A DNA stretch of 64,000 bases from the NCBI RefSeq assembly GCF_018812025.1, contig NC_063062.1, forward strand, positions 36,411,228 to 36,475,227, written 5' to 3'. Each line of letters starts with the position of its first letter. The first letter of the stretch is position 1. This stretch comes from Megalobrama amblycephala. Lineage: Eukaryota > Chordata > Actinopteri > Cypriniformes > Xenocyprididae. Positions 22,290 to 34,237 of this stretch are shown one piece after another. The position numbers and the translations under genes were made by a program. The notes beneath the pieces were generated by a model. It ran no database searches, was not told the DNA's origin, and worked only from the letters and a program-made list of their open reading frames with translations.

Positions 22290-22998
22290 ATTAACATTTC
22301 CTGATAATTTACTCACCCCCATGTCATCCAAGATGTTCATGTCTTTCTCTCTTCAGTCGAAAAGAAATTAAAGTTTTTTTTGTTGAAAACTTTCCAGGAT
22401 TATTCTTATTATAGTGGACTTCAATGGCCTCCAAACGGTTGAAGGTCAAAATTACAGTTCAATGCAGCTTCAAAGCGTTCTACATGATCCCAGACGAGAA
22501 ATAAGGGTCTTATCTAAAGAAACCATCGCTCATTTTCTAAAACAACAAAAAAAAACAAAAAAAAAAAACATTTCAACCATGAATGCTCATCTTCAACTAG
22601 CTCTCTTCTTCTTCTTCTTCTCTATTAGAATTCCAGCAGTGTGGACACTGCTAAGTGTATTACTGCCCTCCACAGGTCAAAGTTTGAACTAAATTGTCAT
22701 GTACAATATGCTAGTGCAAGTATATAACAATTAGTTCAAACTTTGACCTGTGGAGGGCAGTAATACACTTAGCAGTGTCTACACTCACGGAATTCAAATA
22801 GTGAAGAACAAGAAGAAGAAGAAGAAGAAGAGAGCTAGTTAAAGATGAGAATTTATGGTTAAAATGTATATAATTTATTTTTTTTTTTTTTTTTAGAAAA
22901 TTTCTTTTCGACTGAAGAGAGAAAGACATGAACATCTTGGATGACATGGGGGTGAGTAAATTATCAGGAAAATTTTAATTTGAAAGTGAACTAATCCT
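22290..22998. mobile_element. Palindromic TTAA element in unit 1, left end deleted
   Basis: The right end TGAAAGTGAACTAATCCT is followed by TTAA (22999-23002). The corresponding left terminus (AGGATTAGTTCAC...) is missing, so the copy starts inside at about 22290 (TTTCCTGATAATTTACTC). The central palindrome pairs CACTGCTAAGTGTATTACTG with CAGTAATACACTTAGCAGTG, with TTC repeats on one arm and AAG repeats on the other. The translated frame at 22414-22692 is repeat sequence. Confidence 0.88.
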
Positions 22999-23253
22999 TT
23001 AATATGTGCTTTATAAGTACTAATAAACAGTAATAAACACTAATAAACGTGATAAACATGACCATATTCCTAAATCCCAATACCTAAGCTTAACAACTAC
23101 CTTACTAAGCAGTAATTAGGAGTTTATTGAGGTAAAAATCATAGTTAATACTGAATACATGCTCCCTGTATCAACCCCAGAAAAGAAAAGAAAAGTTCAC
23201 AGAAATGACTTATTAGTACTTATAAAGCACGTTAATGCAGAGTAATGCATTAA

Positions 23254-23994
23254 AGGATTAGTTCACTTTCAAATTAAAATGTCCTGATAATTTACTCACC
23301 CCCATGTCATCCAAGATGTTCATGTCTTTCTCTCTTCAGTCGAAAAGAAATTAAAGTTTTTTTTGTTGAAAACTTTCCAGGATTATTCTCCTTATAGTGG
23401 AGTTCAATGGCCTCCAAACGGTTGAAGGTCAAAATTACAGTTCAATGCAGCTTCAAAGCGTTCTACATGATCCCAGACGAGAAATAAGGGTCTTATCTAA
23501 AGAAACCATCGCTCATTTTCTAAAACAACAAAAAAAAAAAAAAAAAAACATTTCAACCATGAATGCTCATCTTCAACTAGCTCTCTTCTTCTTCTTCTTC
23601 TCTATTAGAATTCCAGCAGTGTGGACACTGCTAAGTGTATTACTGCCCTCCACAGGTCAAAGTTTGAACTAATTTGTCATGTACAATATGCTAGTGCAAG
23701 TATATAACAATTAGTTCAAACTTTGACCTGTGGAGGGCAGTAATACACTTAGCAGTGTCTACACTCACGGAATTCAAATAGTGAAGAACAAGAAGAAGAA
23801 GAAGAAGAAGAAGAAGAAGAAGAAGAGAGCTAGTTAAAGATGAGAATTTATGGTTAAAATGTATATAATTTATTATTATTTTTTTTTTTTAGAAAATTTC
23901 TTTTCGACTGAAGAGAGAAAGACATGAACATCTTGGATGACATGGGGGTGAGTAAATTATCAGGAAAATTTTAATTTGAAAGTGAACTAATCCT
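23254..23994. mobile_element. Palindromic TTAA element in unit 2, complete (741 bp)
   Basis: TTAA (23250-23253), then AGGATTAGTTCACTTTCAAA; it ends TTTGAAAGTGAACTAATCCT followed by TTAA (23995-23998). It has the same central palindrome and TTC/AAG arms as the other units, here with the longest AAG run. Confidence 0.92.
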
Positions 23995-24249
23995 TTAATA
24001 TGTGCTTTATAAGTACTAATAAACAGTAATAAACACTAATAAACGTGATAAACATGACCATATTCCTAAATCCCAATACCTAAGCTTAACAACTACCTTA
24101 CTAAGCAGTAATTAGGAGTTTATTGAGGTAAAAATCATAGTTAATACTGAATACATGCTCCCTGTATCAACCCCAGAAAAGAAAAGAAAAGTTCATAGAA
24201 ATAACTTATTAGTACTTATAAAGCACGTTAATGCAGAGTAATGCATTAA

Positions 24250-24982
24250 AGGATTAGTTCACTTTCAAATTAAAATGTCCTGATAATTTACTCACCCCCA
24301 TGTCATCCAAGATGTTCATGTCTTTCTCTCTTCAGTCGAAAAGAAATTAAAGTTTTTTTTGTTGAAAACTTTCCAGGATTATTCTCCTTATAGTGGAGTT
24401 CAATGGCCTCCAAACGGTTGAAGGTCAAAATTACAGTTCAATGCAGCTTCAAAGCGTTCTACATGATCCCAGACGAGAAGTAAGAGTCTTATCTAGAGAA
24501 ACCATCGCTCATTTTCTAAAAAAAAAAAAAAAAAAAACAAACAAAAACAATACATTTTAACCATAAATGCTCATCTTCAACTAGCTCTCTTCTTCTTCTC
24601 TATTAGAATTCCAGCAGTGTGGACACTGCTAAGTGTATTACTGCCCTCCACAGGTCAAAGTTTGAACTAAATTGTCATGTACAATACGCTAGTGCAAGTA
24701 TATAACAATTAGTTCAAACTTTGACCTGTGGAGGGCAGTAATACACTTAGCAGTGTCTACACTCACGGAATTCAAATAGTGAAGAACAAGAAGAAGAAGA
24801 AGAAGAAGAAGAAGAGAGCTAATTAAAGATGAGCATTTATGGTTAAAACGTATATAATTTATTTTATTTTATTTTTTTAGAAAATTTCTTTTCGACTGAA
24901 GAGAGAAAGACATGAACATCTTGGATGACATGGGGGTGAGTAAATTATCAGGAAAATTGTAATTTGAAAGTGAACTAATCCT
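24250..24982. mobile_element. Palindromic TTAA element in unit 3, complete (733 bp)
   Basis: TTAA (24246-24249) and AGGATTAGTTCAC at the left; GTGAACTAATCCT and TTAA (24983-24986) at the right. The long A tract near 24521 and shorter TTC run distinguish it from unit 2. Confidence 0.92.
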
Positions 24983-25157
24983 TTAATATGTGCTTTATAA
25001 GTACTAATAAACAGTAATAAACACTAATAAACGTGATAAACATGACCATATTCCTAAATCCCAATACCTAAACTTAACAACTACCTTACTAAGCAGTAAC
25101 TAGGAGTTTATTGAGGTAAAAATCATAGTTAATATTGAATACATGTTCCCCGTACCA

Positions 25158-26389
25158 AAGTGTTCCCTAGACGTTTTGTTTTTGTGCTAATAGTTGTTTA
25201 TTTTGCAATACACGGCAAATGACTGTACTTGACAGCTCTCCACTGTGAACGAGAATCACTCACATTAATGGCTCGTGTTGATGCAGCCCATGTCATTCTG
25301 GTTGAAGTAATGTGAATGTAATGCATCGATGAAGAAATGTGATGAAGAAAATGGCAGAATGCAGAGCAAAATGGCAGCAAAAGAAAACGCCACAATCACT
25401 GCTGCATTGTCCTCTCGCCGACTGCTTTTGTCCAATGACATTCAAACGAACGGCAGAGTATCAAATAATTCATCTCAAATCTCAAGAGCAACCAATTAGC
25501 TAGCGAGAGCCCTCGACGTGCTAAAGATCTGATAGCACGAATGCGTTCGCACTGTCAAAGACATTGAGAGAAGATAAAAATCTTCTCCTTAGATCTTCTC
25601 CAGCCTGATAACTGAACAAGATGACCCTCTTTTTTTGTAATGGGCTGGAGAAACACCCAAGAGGATCACATCACCGCAGGGCTTCAGCGCCCCGATGGTC
25701 TCTCTGAGCCGGCTTTCTTCACTGTGCAATAGATTGCAGATACAAGTTCACAGAATCAGGTGCGAAAACAAGCCAACGGACGCCTGTTAATGTCTGATAA
25801 TCAGTGCCTGGTTCAGAGAGGGTGTGGTTTTCAAAGGTGGATGTGGCTGTTTGATGCTAGAGGCTCTCCTGTTATTCTTTCATTATTAATGTATTATTTT
25901 CTTTATTTATTTATCAATTCCTCCCACTGCAGCCCAGGCTACACAGACCCCTTAACATACACATGGTGCCTGCCAGACCTTATTAAAGGTGACATCTTTT
26001 AAAAAGCCTTCAGAATCTTTAAACCTCATTAGCGACTGCAAATGCAATCTGGTAATTGTACGAAACGTCTGTTTTTGTGCACTCTGACCTCCATTAGCAC
26101 ATCACTGTCACAAAACTGTACTGCCATTCATCTCTACTACACTTTTCTTTTCTTTTGTAGTGAAATTTAGAGATGGAATTCATTAAGATGCTGATAATTA
26201 AAGATTATAAATACTGCTGTTGAAAGATGAGCTTTTTCATCACACTTTTGTCCTTCTTGCTATTTTTATCACAGTGGTTTGGTTGTTGATAATGGTGGTA
26301 TTAATACTGATATATTTCACAATAAATTGTCAAGTCTCACAGAGGGAGGAAATTATGTTTATATCTGGGCTTATTTAGATGCATTATAT
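25158..26389. other. Unassigned, mostly single-copy-looking sequence
   Basis: 25200-25780 has balanced composition and no repeat words. No exon with convincing splice sites was seen. The open frames at 25198-25395 and 25760-26002 are short and undistinguished. Confidence 0.35.
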
Positions 26390-26716
26390 TAGGGCTGTCA
26401 ATTTTACATGCTAATTTAGTGTGATTACTTGTTTAAAAAATGATGTGATAAAAATAACTTTATTATTCACACGTACAAAGGAATTTATCTATCATCTGAG
26501 CAATTCAAGCTTGAAGCCCCGCAGCTGCTGTTACCTGCACCTCGCCGAACCACACGAGTAATGAGCCGCTGACGACAACTCATAAACATTCATATGAAAT
26601 AGTGAAATCATATATTATCAATATTATTTTTGAGGGATGGAGGGGTCCTAATATAATCATGAATATAATCAGTGTTTCTGTCCTGCGATGGTGATATGAG
26701 CCTAGCAACAGGAGAT

Positions 26717-27600
26717 CTGGCATGGTCTCCTCAAGACCCCTGAAGGTGTGCTGTGGTATCTGGACCAAGATGTTAGCAGCAGATCCTTTAAGTCCTGTAA
26801 GATGCGAGGTGGATCCTCCATGGATCGGACTTGTTTGTTCAGCACATCCCACAGATGCTCGATTGGATTGAGATCTGGGGAATTTAGAGGCCAAGTCAAC
26901 ACCTCAAACTCATTGTTGTGCTCCTCAAACCATTCCTGAACCATTTCTGCTTTGTGTCAGGAGCATTATCCTGCTGAAAGAGGCCACAGCCACCAGGGAA
27001 TACCGTTTCCATGAAAGGGTGTACATGGTCTGCAACAATGCTTAGGTAGGTGGTACATCCACATGGATGGCAGGACTCAAGGTTTCCCAGGCCACCTTCT
27101 TCCATTGCTTCGTAGTCCAGTTCTGATGCCCACTGTTGGCTCTTTCGGAGGTGGACAGGGGTCAGCATGGGTCTGCAGCTCCATACACAACAAACTGAGA
27201 TGCACTGTGTATTCTGACACCTTTCTATCAGAACCAGCATTAACTTCTGGAGCAATTTGAGCTACATCTGTTGGATCGAACCACATAGGCCAGCCTTCGC
27301 TCCCCACATGCATCAATGAGCCTCGATGACCCTGTCATCGGTTTACGGAGCACTTTTGATAGATACTGACCACTGCAGACCGGGAACACCCCACTCTGAT
27401 CCAGTCATCTAGACATCACAATTTAGTCCTTGTCAAACTCACTCAAATCCTTACGCTTGCCCATTTTTCCTGCTTCTAACACATCAACTTTGAGGACAAA
27501 ATGTTCACTTGCTGCCTAATATATCCACCCACTAACAGGTGCCGTGATGAAGAGATAATCAGTGTTATTCACTTCACCTGTCAGTGGTCTGATTGGTGTA
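26717..27600 (-). pseudogene. Tc1-like transposase pseudogene, copy 1
   Basis: Minus-strand translations show the Tc1/mariner catalytic C-terminal region: GCGLFQQDNAP in one frame (around 27000), then MVQEWFEEHNNEFEVLTWP and SPDLNPIEHLWDVL in another (around 26800-26944). The second and third acidic residues of the DDE triad would lie in these blocks (QQDNAP; PIEHLW). The two blocks are in different frames, and the middle of the gene is missing around 27091, where the end of one block joins a distant one. The element end near 27600 (CAGTGGTCTGATTGGTGTAT) has lost part of its terminal repeat, and the left end is truncated. It is a dead copy, inserted in the 26390-30292 element. Confidence 0.9.
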
Positions 27601-27674
27601 TATAAACTAAAGTTTTATGTATTTGAGGAGTGGAGAAGAGTGTCTTTGTCTAGCGTCTGTTGTCGAGTCATAGC

Positions 27675-28998
27675 CAGTGTTAATTTTGACAGCAAATTTT
27701 GATTTAGTTTTAGTCAAAGTCTTTTGACTAAAATGCCATTTAGTTTTAGTCATATTTTAGTCATCGGAAATTGTTTTAGTTGTAGTCTAGTTTTAGTCGA
27801 CCAAATCTACAGTAGATTTATTTTAGTTAAATTGTAATTTTGTTAAATTGTAATCTTAATTTAGTTAAATTGTAATGCATTAAGCATTTTGCTAACAATA
27901 CACAAATCCAATACACTGATATACATCTGATATACTCTCTAAACTCTTTATGTTCACCCAACTGTACTTTGCTTGCCAAAGCGGACGGTTTTTGACCGTT
28001 CAAGTGCAAAAACGCGCGAAAGAGCAAAATTCAGTACTTTTCAGGGATTGACACACTTATCATTGAGGTACTACTATAGTTTTCGTTTAAAAATTTTTAT
28101 TTTATTCGATTTGATTTTTAGTTTTTTTGCTTTCATTGTAATTTTAGTTAAAAGTTTTAGTAATTTTTTGTGTTTATGTCTTTTAGTTTTTGCTTTTAAA
28201 TGTCTATAAGTTTGCATTTCTGTTTATTTTATTACCTCAGGTTAAGCTAAAGCTTAGAAACTATGAAATAAAATAAGTTTACATTTTTATATTTATTTTT
28301 TTATTTCAGTTAATGTTTATTTAAAGTAATGAAGATTTCTTTGGTTATAGGTTTAGTTAACTATAATAACCCTTATACTTGTAAAATATATTGAATAATG
28401 TGTCAAATAATGCTCTTAGTCTTTCCTTACTTGTTTACTATGAATAATAATTATAAACCATCCCGAAATACACAGTGACTCTTATTCTGAAATGTCTGCA
28501 GTCTGCACTGTAGCCTATTGTAGAAGCAGGCAACTCATGAGGGAGATAAAATATGCATTTCTTACAACCATCTAAAACATACTACCATTTAAACATTGTG
28601 TAGTAAACATTGTCATAATTCATCAACATTAGCTTATAAGCACTCGCTTAGCATAAATGAGCACTATTCATTAATTGCAAAGCAGTCTGAAGTGCTGCTG
28701 ACGAGCCTGTAGAGCGCGCAACAGCGCCGCCTTTCCCGCGGTTAGATCAGCACGTTACACTTCAAATGTGCGCATCTTCCACACAGGACAGCAGTTCTGA
28801 CTTGATATCTTCCCAAATCATCATTCTCTTTCATTTTCGTCTCGTTTTTATTCGTTGACGAAAATTAGAGTAGATTTTAGTCATAGTTTTAGTCATTCAA
28901 AACGCATTTTTATTTAGTCATCGTCTCGTTTTCGTCCGTGAAAAAATGTCGTTGACGAAAATTATGACAAAAATTATTCATCAATGAAATTAACACTG
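27675..28998. mobile_element. CAGTGTTAATTT-ended DNA element (1324 bp)
   Basis: It starts CAGTGTTAATTTTGACAG and ends TGAAATTAACACTG. Inside are many copies of TTTAGTTTTAGTCAT-like words, diagnostic of a common fish repeat. A GC-richer interior segment (28690-28790) includes AGAGCGCGCAACAGCGCCGC. CAGTG ends suggest hAT type, but the flanking 8-mers do not match, so no target duplication is claimed. No transposase frame. Confidence 0.65.
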
Positions 28999-29060
28999 GT
29001 GTGTAGCAGATTCATCTTTAATAACAAGATTTTTGCTCGACAATGACAATTTTATATATA

Positions 29061-29995
29061 TACAGTACAGTCCAAAAGTTTGGAACCACTCAGATTTTTA
29101 ATGTTTTTAAAAGAAGTTTCGTCTGCTCACCAAGGCTACATTTATTTAATTAAAAATACAGTAAAAAACAGTAATATTGTGAAATATTATTACAATTTAA
29201 AATAATGGTTTTCTATTTGAATATATTTCACAAAGTAATTTATTCCTGTGATGCAAAGCTGAATTTTCAGCATCGTTACTCCAGTCTTCAGTGTCACATG
29301 ATCCTTCAGAAATCATTCTAATATGCTGATTTGCTGCTCAATAAACATTTATGATTATTTTCAATGTTGAAAACAGTTGTGTACTTTTTTTTTCAGGATT
29401 CCTTGATGAATAGAAAGTTCAAAAGAACAGCATTTATCTGAAATACAAAGCTTCTGTAGCATTATACACTACCGTTCAAAAGTTTGGGGTCAGTAAGAAT
29501 TTTTATTTTTATTTTTTTGAAAAGAAATTAAAGAAATGAATACTTTTATCCAGCAAGGATGCATTAAATCAATCAAAAGTGGCAGTAAAGACATTTATAA
29601 TGTTACAAAAGATTAGATTTCAGATAAACACTGTTCTTTTGAACTTTCTATTCATCAAATAATCCTGAAAAAAAATATTGTACACAAATATTTTGTACAA
29701 TTGTACACATTAAATGTTTATTGAGCAGCAGATCATCATATTAGAATGATTTCTGAAGGATCATGTGACACTGAAGACTGGAGTAATGATGCTGAAAATT
29801 CAGCTTTGCATCACAGGAATAAATTACTTTGTGAAATATATTCAAATAGAAAACAGTTATTTTAAATTGTAATAATATTTCACAATATTACTGTTTTTAC
29901 TGTATTTTTAATTAAATAAATGTAGCCTTGGTGAGCAGACGAAACTTCTTTTAAAAACATTAAAAATCTTAGTGGTTCCAAACTTTTGGACTGTA

Positions 29996-30000
<5 letters not shown>
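29061..30000 (+). mobile_element. 940-bp palindromic MITE, copy 1
   Basis: The left end TACAGTACAGTCCAAAAGTT and right end AACTTTTGGACTGTACTGTA are perfect inverted repeats, and the arms (about 29061-29440 and 29615-30000) remain inverted copies throughout. The core (about 29445-29610) has its own end-like motif ACCGTTCAAAAGTTTGGGGT, which fixes the orientation. It is flanked by TA dinucleotides and the long (TA)n at 30001-30073. A same-length copy in opposite orientation lies at 38300-39239. Confidence 0.92.

Positions 30001-30074
<74 letters not shown>
30000..30074. repeat. (TA)n microsatellite next to the palindrome
   Basis: An uninterrupted TA run of about 37 units adjoins the palindrome end; a short one (29053-29061) adjoins its other end. 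Confidence 0.95.
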
Positions 30075-30079
<5 letters not shown>

Positions 30080-30292
30080 CAGAGAAATGTTATTTAAAGT
30101 TTAATCACTTTTAACTTGATCTAAAAATGTGGCGCTCATGGTGCAAGATGCTGAAAAAAGTTGTGATGTAACAGCTAAAGATAATGTTTATACAAAATAT
30201 AATCTATAATATTCATATATGCAAGTGATTAATATGATTAATTAATCAACATATAACTAATTTAGAAAAATAATAATCAACTGACAGCCCTA

Positions 30293-32040
30293 ATTAATTA
30301 GAAATTTGACACAACCTCTACAAATGTAAAAAGCATATCAAAAAATGTCAGAGATCTATGCCTATAAGAGCAGCATTACATACACTAAGGCTTTTAATGT
30401 TCAATCCAGAGATTTCTGTATCATACATCCAGTCATGGTTGGTATGGCAAGCATACGTGTTTGTGTTATAAATAATGGACATTGTGGGCAGGAGAGTGAA
30501 AGTGTAGCAGGTCCATTTTGTCACATTTCTCTGGCAGGCAGCTGTAGAGACCTGTCTAAACATCTGCAGCACTGGAGGATCTCTGTATCAATAATGAACT
30601 CTAGCATCAGACATAATAATAATTACATTGATTTCATCCAATACGAGCTCCATATTCGATATTAATCTTTATTAAAATATTTATCCAGGATAGCATGTGG
30701 AGGGATGAAAATTAAGGTCAAACAGAAGAGCATTTCTCCATCACACAAACTCATCTCAATCTGCCTAATTCACACGCTCATGCATTACGAAGACGGCACA
30801 TGTGCATTAGAAAGCGAGCGAGCATGTCGTCTCTGTGGCCGGCCGGCCGGCGTACAAGCTGTAAATTGGAGTGATTCTATAAACAGCAGTGTGGGAGGCA
30901 GTCGGGGCCAGAGATCCCTGGGGAACATGGTACACTTCACAAATAAAACAACACAACATCACGACACCGTTTCAGACCATGCGACACGACTCCACACAAC
31001 ACAGTAGCATCCTATCATGATTAATGACAGAGCCGGCACAGACCTCCTCCAATGTAGCTCGGATCCTTCAGATACACAAGTCTACATTACAAATTCAAAA
31101 TTACACTTAATTGGAAGCAGCGCACTGACTGAATCACGTTTTGAAAAATGAGCCAATTACACATCACAGGCCCGTTTCAATATTTCAGTTGCATACTGTA
31201 GAAGCTATTTACTTTTCTTAGACACGTTCCTGGTCTTCTTGGGGAAGGCTGTGTGCAGTAGTACAAAGAAAACAAATGTTTCTCGCAGTGTCCTCTGAAA
31301 CCACTTTTCTTTTCAGCTGACATCATCGAGGGCCTCTTAATCTTCAACCTCTTGCATCCAACCATCTGTCAAACAGACCACTTTTCATGAACCAATCAAT
31401 TCCCAATGGGGAAAAAAATCAAGCCTCATCCTTCATTTTTTTTTTTTTTTTTTTTTTTTCTCATTGAATATCCTGTTTGACTGGATGTCGAATTACAGAA
31501 AGTAAAATGGGTTGTGAAGCAAGGTCTGAAATTGTAATATTCAGGGCTTCTTTGTAATATTCAATATATTTCATGATAGTGTATATGGGTAGGAGTCTGC
31601 GCTCCATAGAAAGCTCTGATAGATTTCTGCAGATGCAATGAAATATTTTGGCCCATATTATGCTTTCGGCTGCCAGAATATAGTACTCTCAGTTTCGTTT
31701 TTTTACAGGTTTTACATGAATCCCCCAAATATCTCAAAAAGAATCACTGTATGAACTGTGGAAGAGGAAGATTTCATCTGAGTCTGGTTATTAGAAGGAA
31801 AAAAAAAACATTTTCCATTTTTATTGACTTGTCTCAATGTTTTTCATAAACACTTTTTGTTATTCCGGTTGAAACTCTGATAGCAAACAAAGAAGTGATC
31901 TGTCTATGTAATATATATATAATGTGCATATATCTTTTGTGGAAGTCTCAGGACCAAAAAAATATTCAATCATTGCATTCGTTCCGAATGTGTACCTCCG
32001 CGCACCTACTGGCGCAGACATCACACATCATCAACACGAA
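30293..32040. other. Unassigned sequence
   Basis: Poly(T) lies at 31437-31460. The stretch at 30780-31030 is GC-richer, including GGCCGGCCGGCCGG near 30838. The open frames at 30345-30665, 30705-31007 and 31177-31365 show no domain. No RNA gene recognised. Confidence 0.35.
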
Positions 32041-34237
32041 CAGGGCCGGATTGGGACTCATTTTCAGCCCTGGAGTTTCATGCCTTAGACCGGCCCACTT
32101 TAATTCATGACTGACTATATTAAAATAATGTAATTAAAACATCAGTATATAAGTCTGCAATAGTGCACTGTTCTCTACAGCCTTGTAAATAATTGTATTT
32201 TTCAAAAATATCTTCAAATACCCATGATAGTACAAATGATAGTACAAAAAATGCTAAAATTTGATATAGAGTTATTTTTATAGTTATAATAATGATTTTA
32301 TAATGTGAACCATTGATTAATTCTCTAGCCATCTAGTGGCTGTATTTAAAAATTCATGTTATTTTAATTTTAATTTAATTAAGTGTTTGCTTTCCAGTAG
32401 ATGGCAGTAATCGTCCACTAAACCCAGGCACATTTTTCATGTCTATCACTATGAATGAAATTTAGAAATGTAGATCTTTATTAAAGTGGATTTAACATAA
32501 AATTTTGCTATTTTATATAAATGTATATACTTAGCCCTTAAATGCATGACTGTTTGGTAAATCATTCTTACATATTCGGGTCTTTATCGACCCGGATCTA
32601 TATCTAACACGGATGGATCTCTACCTGTCGTGATAATATAAAACTCTTCTGATAATAGAGTAACAATTACAGAAGAATAAAATAAAGCATATTTTGTTAC
32701 CTTTTGGAGCTTGAAAGGGCTTCGTTTGAGCAGATATTTTATGCCATCCTCACTGTCCTCGTCAGAGCTCATTTCCCAGTAAATTCAGCAAATAATGGGA
32801 TAGTTTTATGTTTGAGGTCACAAATATGAGCCCATTCGCGATCTCAAACGTATTCTCAAAACTATATAATTTGCAACATCTTCAAAATCAATATTTCATT
32901 CGCTAACAGCTTCACCAGATCCATCCAGTAACAGTTACAGTCATATTTGATTGTGTTCAGTACTTGCTCTGCAGTAAATCGCTGAGCCATTTCATGTTTT
33001 TCTTATTATTTTGTTTTCTGTCTGAATGAGTCGTCACTTCAGCATTGTGTATCAGGCATTGCCACCTTGTGGAATAAAGGTGAATTGCACTTATTCCTTC
33101 ATCTAAGGTTCAATTATTGTTGTGAAGAAAAAATATATGTACACTCATACACACCTCGGGTCGTTAGCGACCCTATACAATTTTTACAAAAAATGGATAC
33201 AAAAATAGGCATTCTTTTATAATTTTATGATTTTTTTCTTGTTATATACTTTATAATGAATTGATTGAGGAATACTAAGAAGGTTGATGTCTAACTTTAA
33301 AAAATGAACGAGGAGGAGGGTAGCGAATGACGTCCCGGGTCACTAAAGACCCGAGGTATGCATTTAAGGGTTAAATTATTACAAATTGAGGCAAATAAAT
33401 AACACAAAATACCTAAAAAATCCTACAAAATTGCACAACTTTACAGTAAAATATTAAAGTAGGCTATTACGTTTGTTTAAAAAAAAGTTAGGCTACATGT
33501 TACAAAATAACATTTTACTGTCTGGTTAAGCTAGTTGGACAGAAAAATTAATATTGTTGGCCAATGTGTAATAGCATAGCAAGCAACATAACATAAGTGA
33601 TAGGCCCTATATTTTATTATTTGCCTACTATTATTACGATATGAGTAAGCTGCATACATGCCTTTATCTTTTGCATGTTTCCCCTTTTCCTTTTAGTTAA
33701 TTTACATTACTTACATCGGCCTCCGGTGGCTTAGACCTTTTGCCTTACCATAATTTAGCGTTGATTTAGAACTTGTCCCGCTGTCCTTACAGACGTCACC
33801 TCATCCCTTCTTCTCTCATCCCTCATCCCTTCTTCTCGTATACTTTTGAGTGAGTTGTCTTCTCCACTCCACTTCTCCACAGTCCCTCCCGACCAGTTTA
33901 ATTTACCCACCGAGTGACATGATATCATTGACGTTGCGTGCAAATGAGCGGTAAAAACCCGATCGCGCATACGTTTGTTTGATTGTTTGTTTGTTTGTTT
34001 GTTTGTTTTTTCTTGCGCGGGTGCCCCGTGCCGCCCTGGGCCGTCCAGGCCTAAATCCGTCACTGAAAGGTTTTTAGGAAAAAGTTAGGCTACTCAGCTT
34101 AGTACATTTGGCCGTGTCCACAGTTTCTAGAGCATCCATATTTCAACCCAGTGCCATGACAACACCGGCCCTCGCGGCCAAATAGACCGGCCCACCGGGA
34201 ATTCTCCTGGTGCTCCCGATTAGCCAATCCGGGCCTG
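32041..34237. mobile_element. 2.2-kb hAT-like element with 8-bp target duplication
   Basis: It starts CAGGGCCGGATTGGGACTC and ends AGCCAATCCGGGCCTG, an inverted pair with one mismatch in the first 14 bases. The flanking 8-mers AACACGAA (32033-32040) and AGCACGAA (34238-34245) differ at one base, as expected of an aged 8-bp hAT duplication. Near the ends, GGCCGGTC/GACCGGCCC motifs also pair. No transposase frame remains, so it was mobilised in trans or is internally deleted. It contains a piggyBac-like insert at 32535-33370. A second hAT-type terminus (AAATCCGTCACTG, 34053-34065) lies inside, so it may be composite. Confidence 0.85.
32535..33370. mobile_element. 836-bp piggyBac-like element nested in the hAT-like element
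   Basis: It starts CCCTTAAATGCATGAC and ends GTATGCATTTAAGGG. The right flank is TTAA (33371-33374) and the left flank is TTAG (32531-32534), read as TTAA with one change. CCC...GGG ends at TTAA are the piggyBac signature. Subterminal CGGGTCTTTATCGACCCGG (near 32578) pairs with CGGGTCACTAAAGACCCG (33338-33355). The minus-strand frame at 32584-32772 begins MSSDEDSEDG, which resembles the acidic start of piggyBac-type proteins but ends after 62 codons; only a scrap at best. Confidence 0.82.

Larger units (their letters stand above)
22209..25157. repeat. Near-identical triplication, ~0.96-1.0 kb units
   Basis: Units start at ATCAACCCCAGAAAAGAAAA: 22209, 23170 and 24166 (spacing 961 and 996 bp); the third ends near 25157. 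Each unit consists of a palindromic TTAA element plus sequence related to the interior of the GGTAACAC MITE at 62245-62498 (CCAATACCTAAGCTTAACAA; CTACCTTACTAAGCAG; GGAGTTTATTGAGG). The right boundary GTACCAAAGTGTTCCC looks like that MITE's outer end. Units differ mainly in A-tract and AAG/TTC microsatellite lengths, so the event is recent. Confidence 0.92.
26390..30292. mobile_element. hAT-like element (TAGGGCTGTCA ends) with three nested insertions
   Basis: The left TAGGGCTGTCA (26390) and right TGACAGCCCTA (30292) are inverted ends of a type familiar for non-autonomous hAT elements. Internally it is split by a Tc1-like remnant (about 26717-27600), a CAGTGTTAATTT-ended element (27675-28998) and a 940-bp palindrome with TA microsatellites (29046-30073). 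Host segments lie between them (e.g. 27601-27674, 28999-29045, 30074-30292). No clean 8-bp target duplication is visible (CATTATAT versus ATTAATTA). Confidence 0.65.

Noticed and set aside
22414..23672. Two nearly identical plus-strand frames (22414-22692, 23397-23672)
   Set aside because: They lie in the triplicated palindromic MITE; their similarity reflects DNA duplication, not protein selection.
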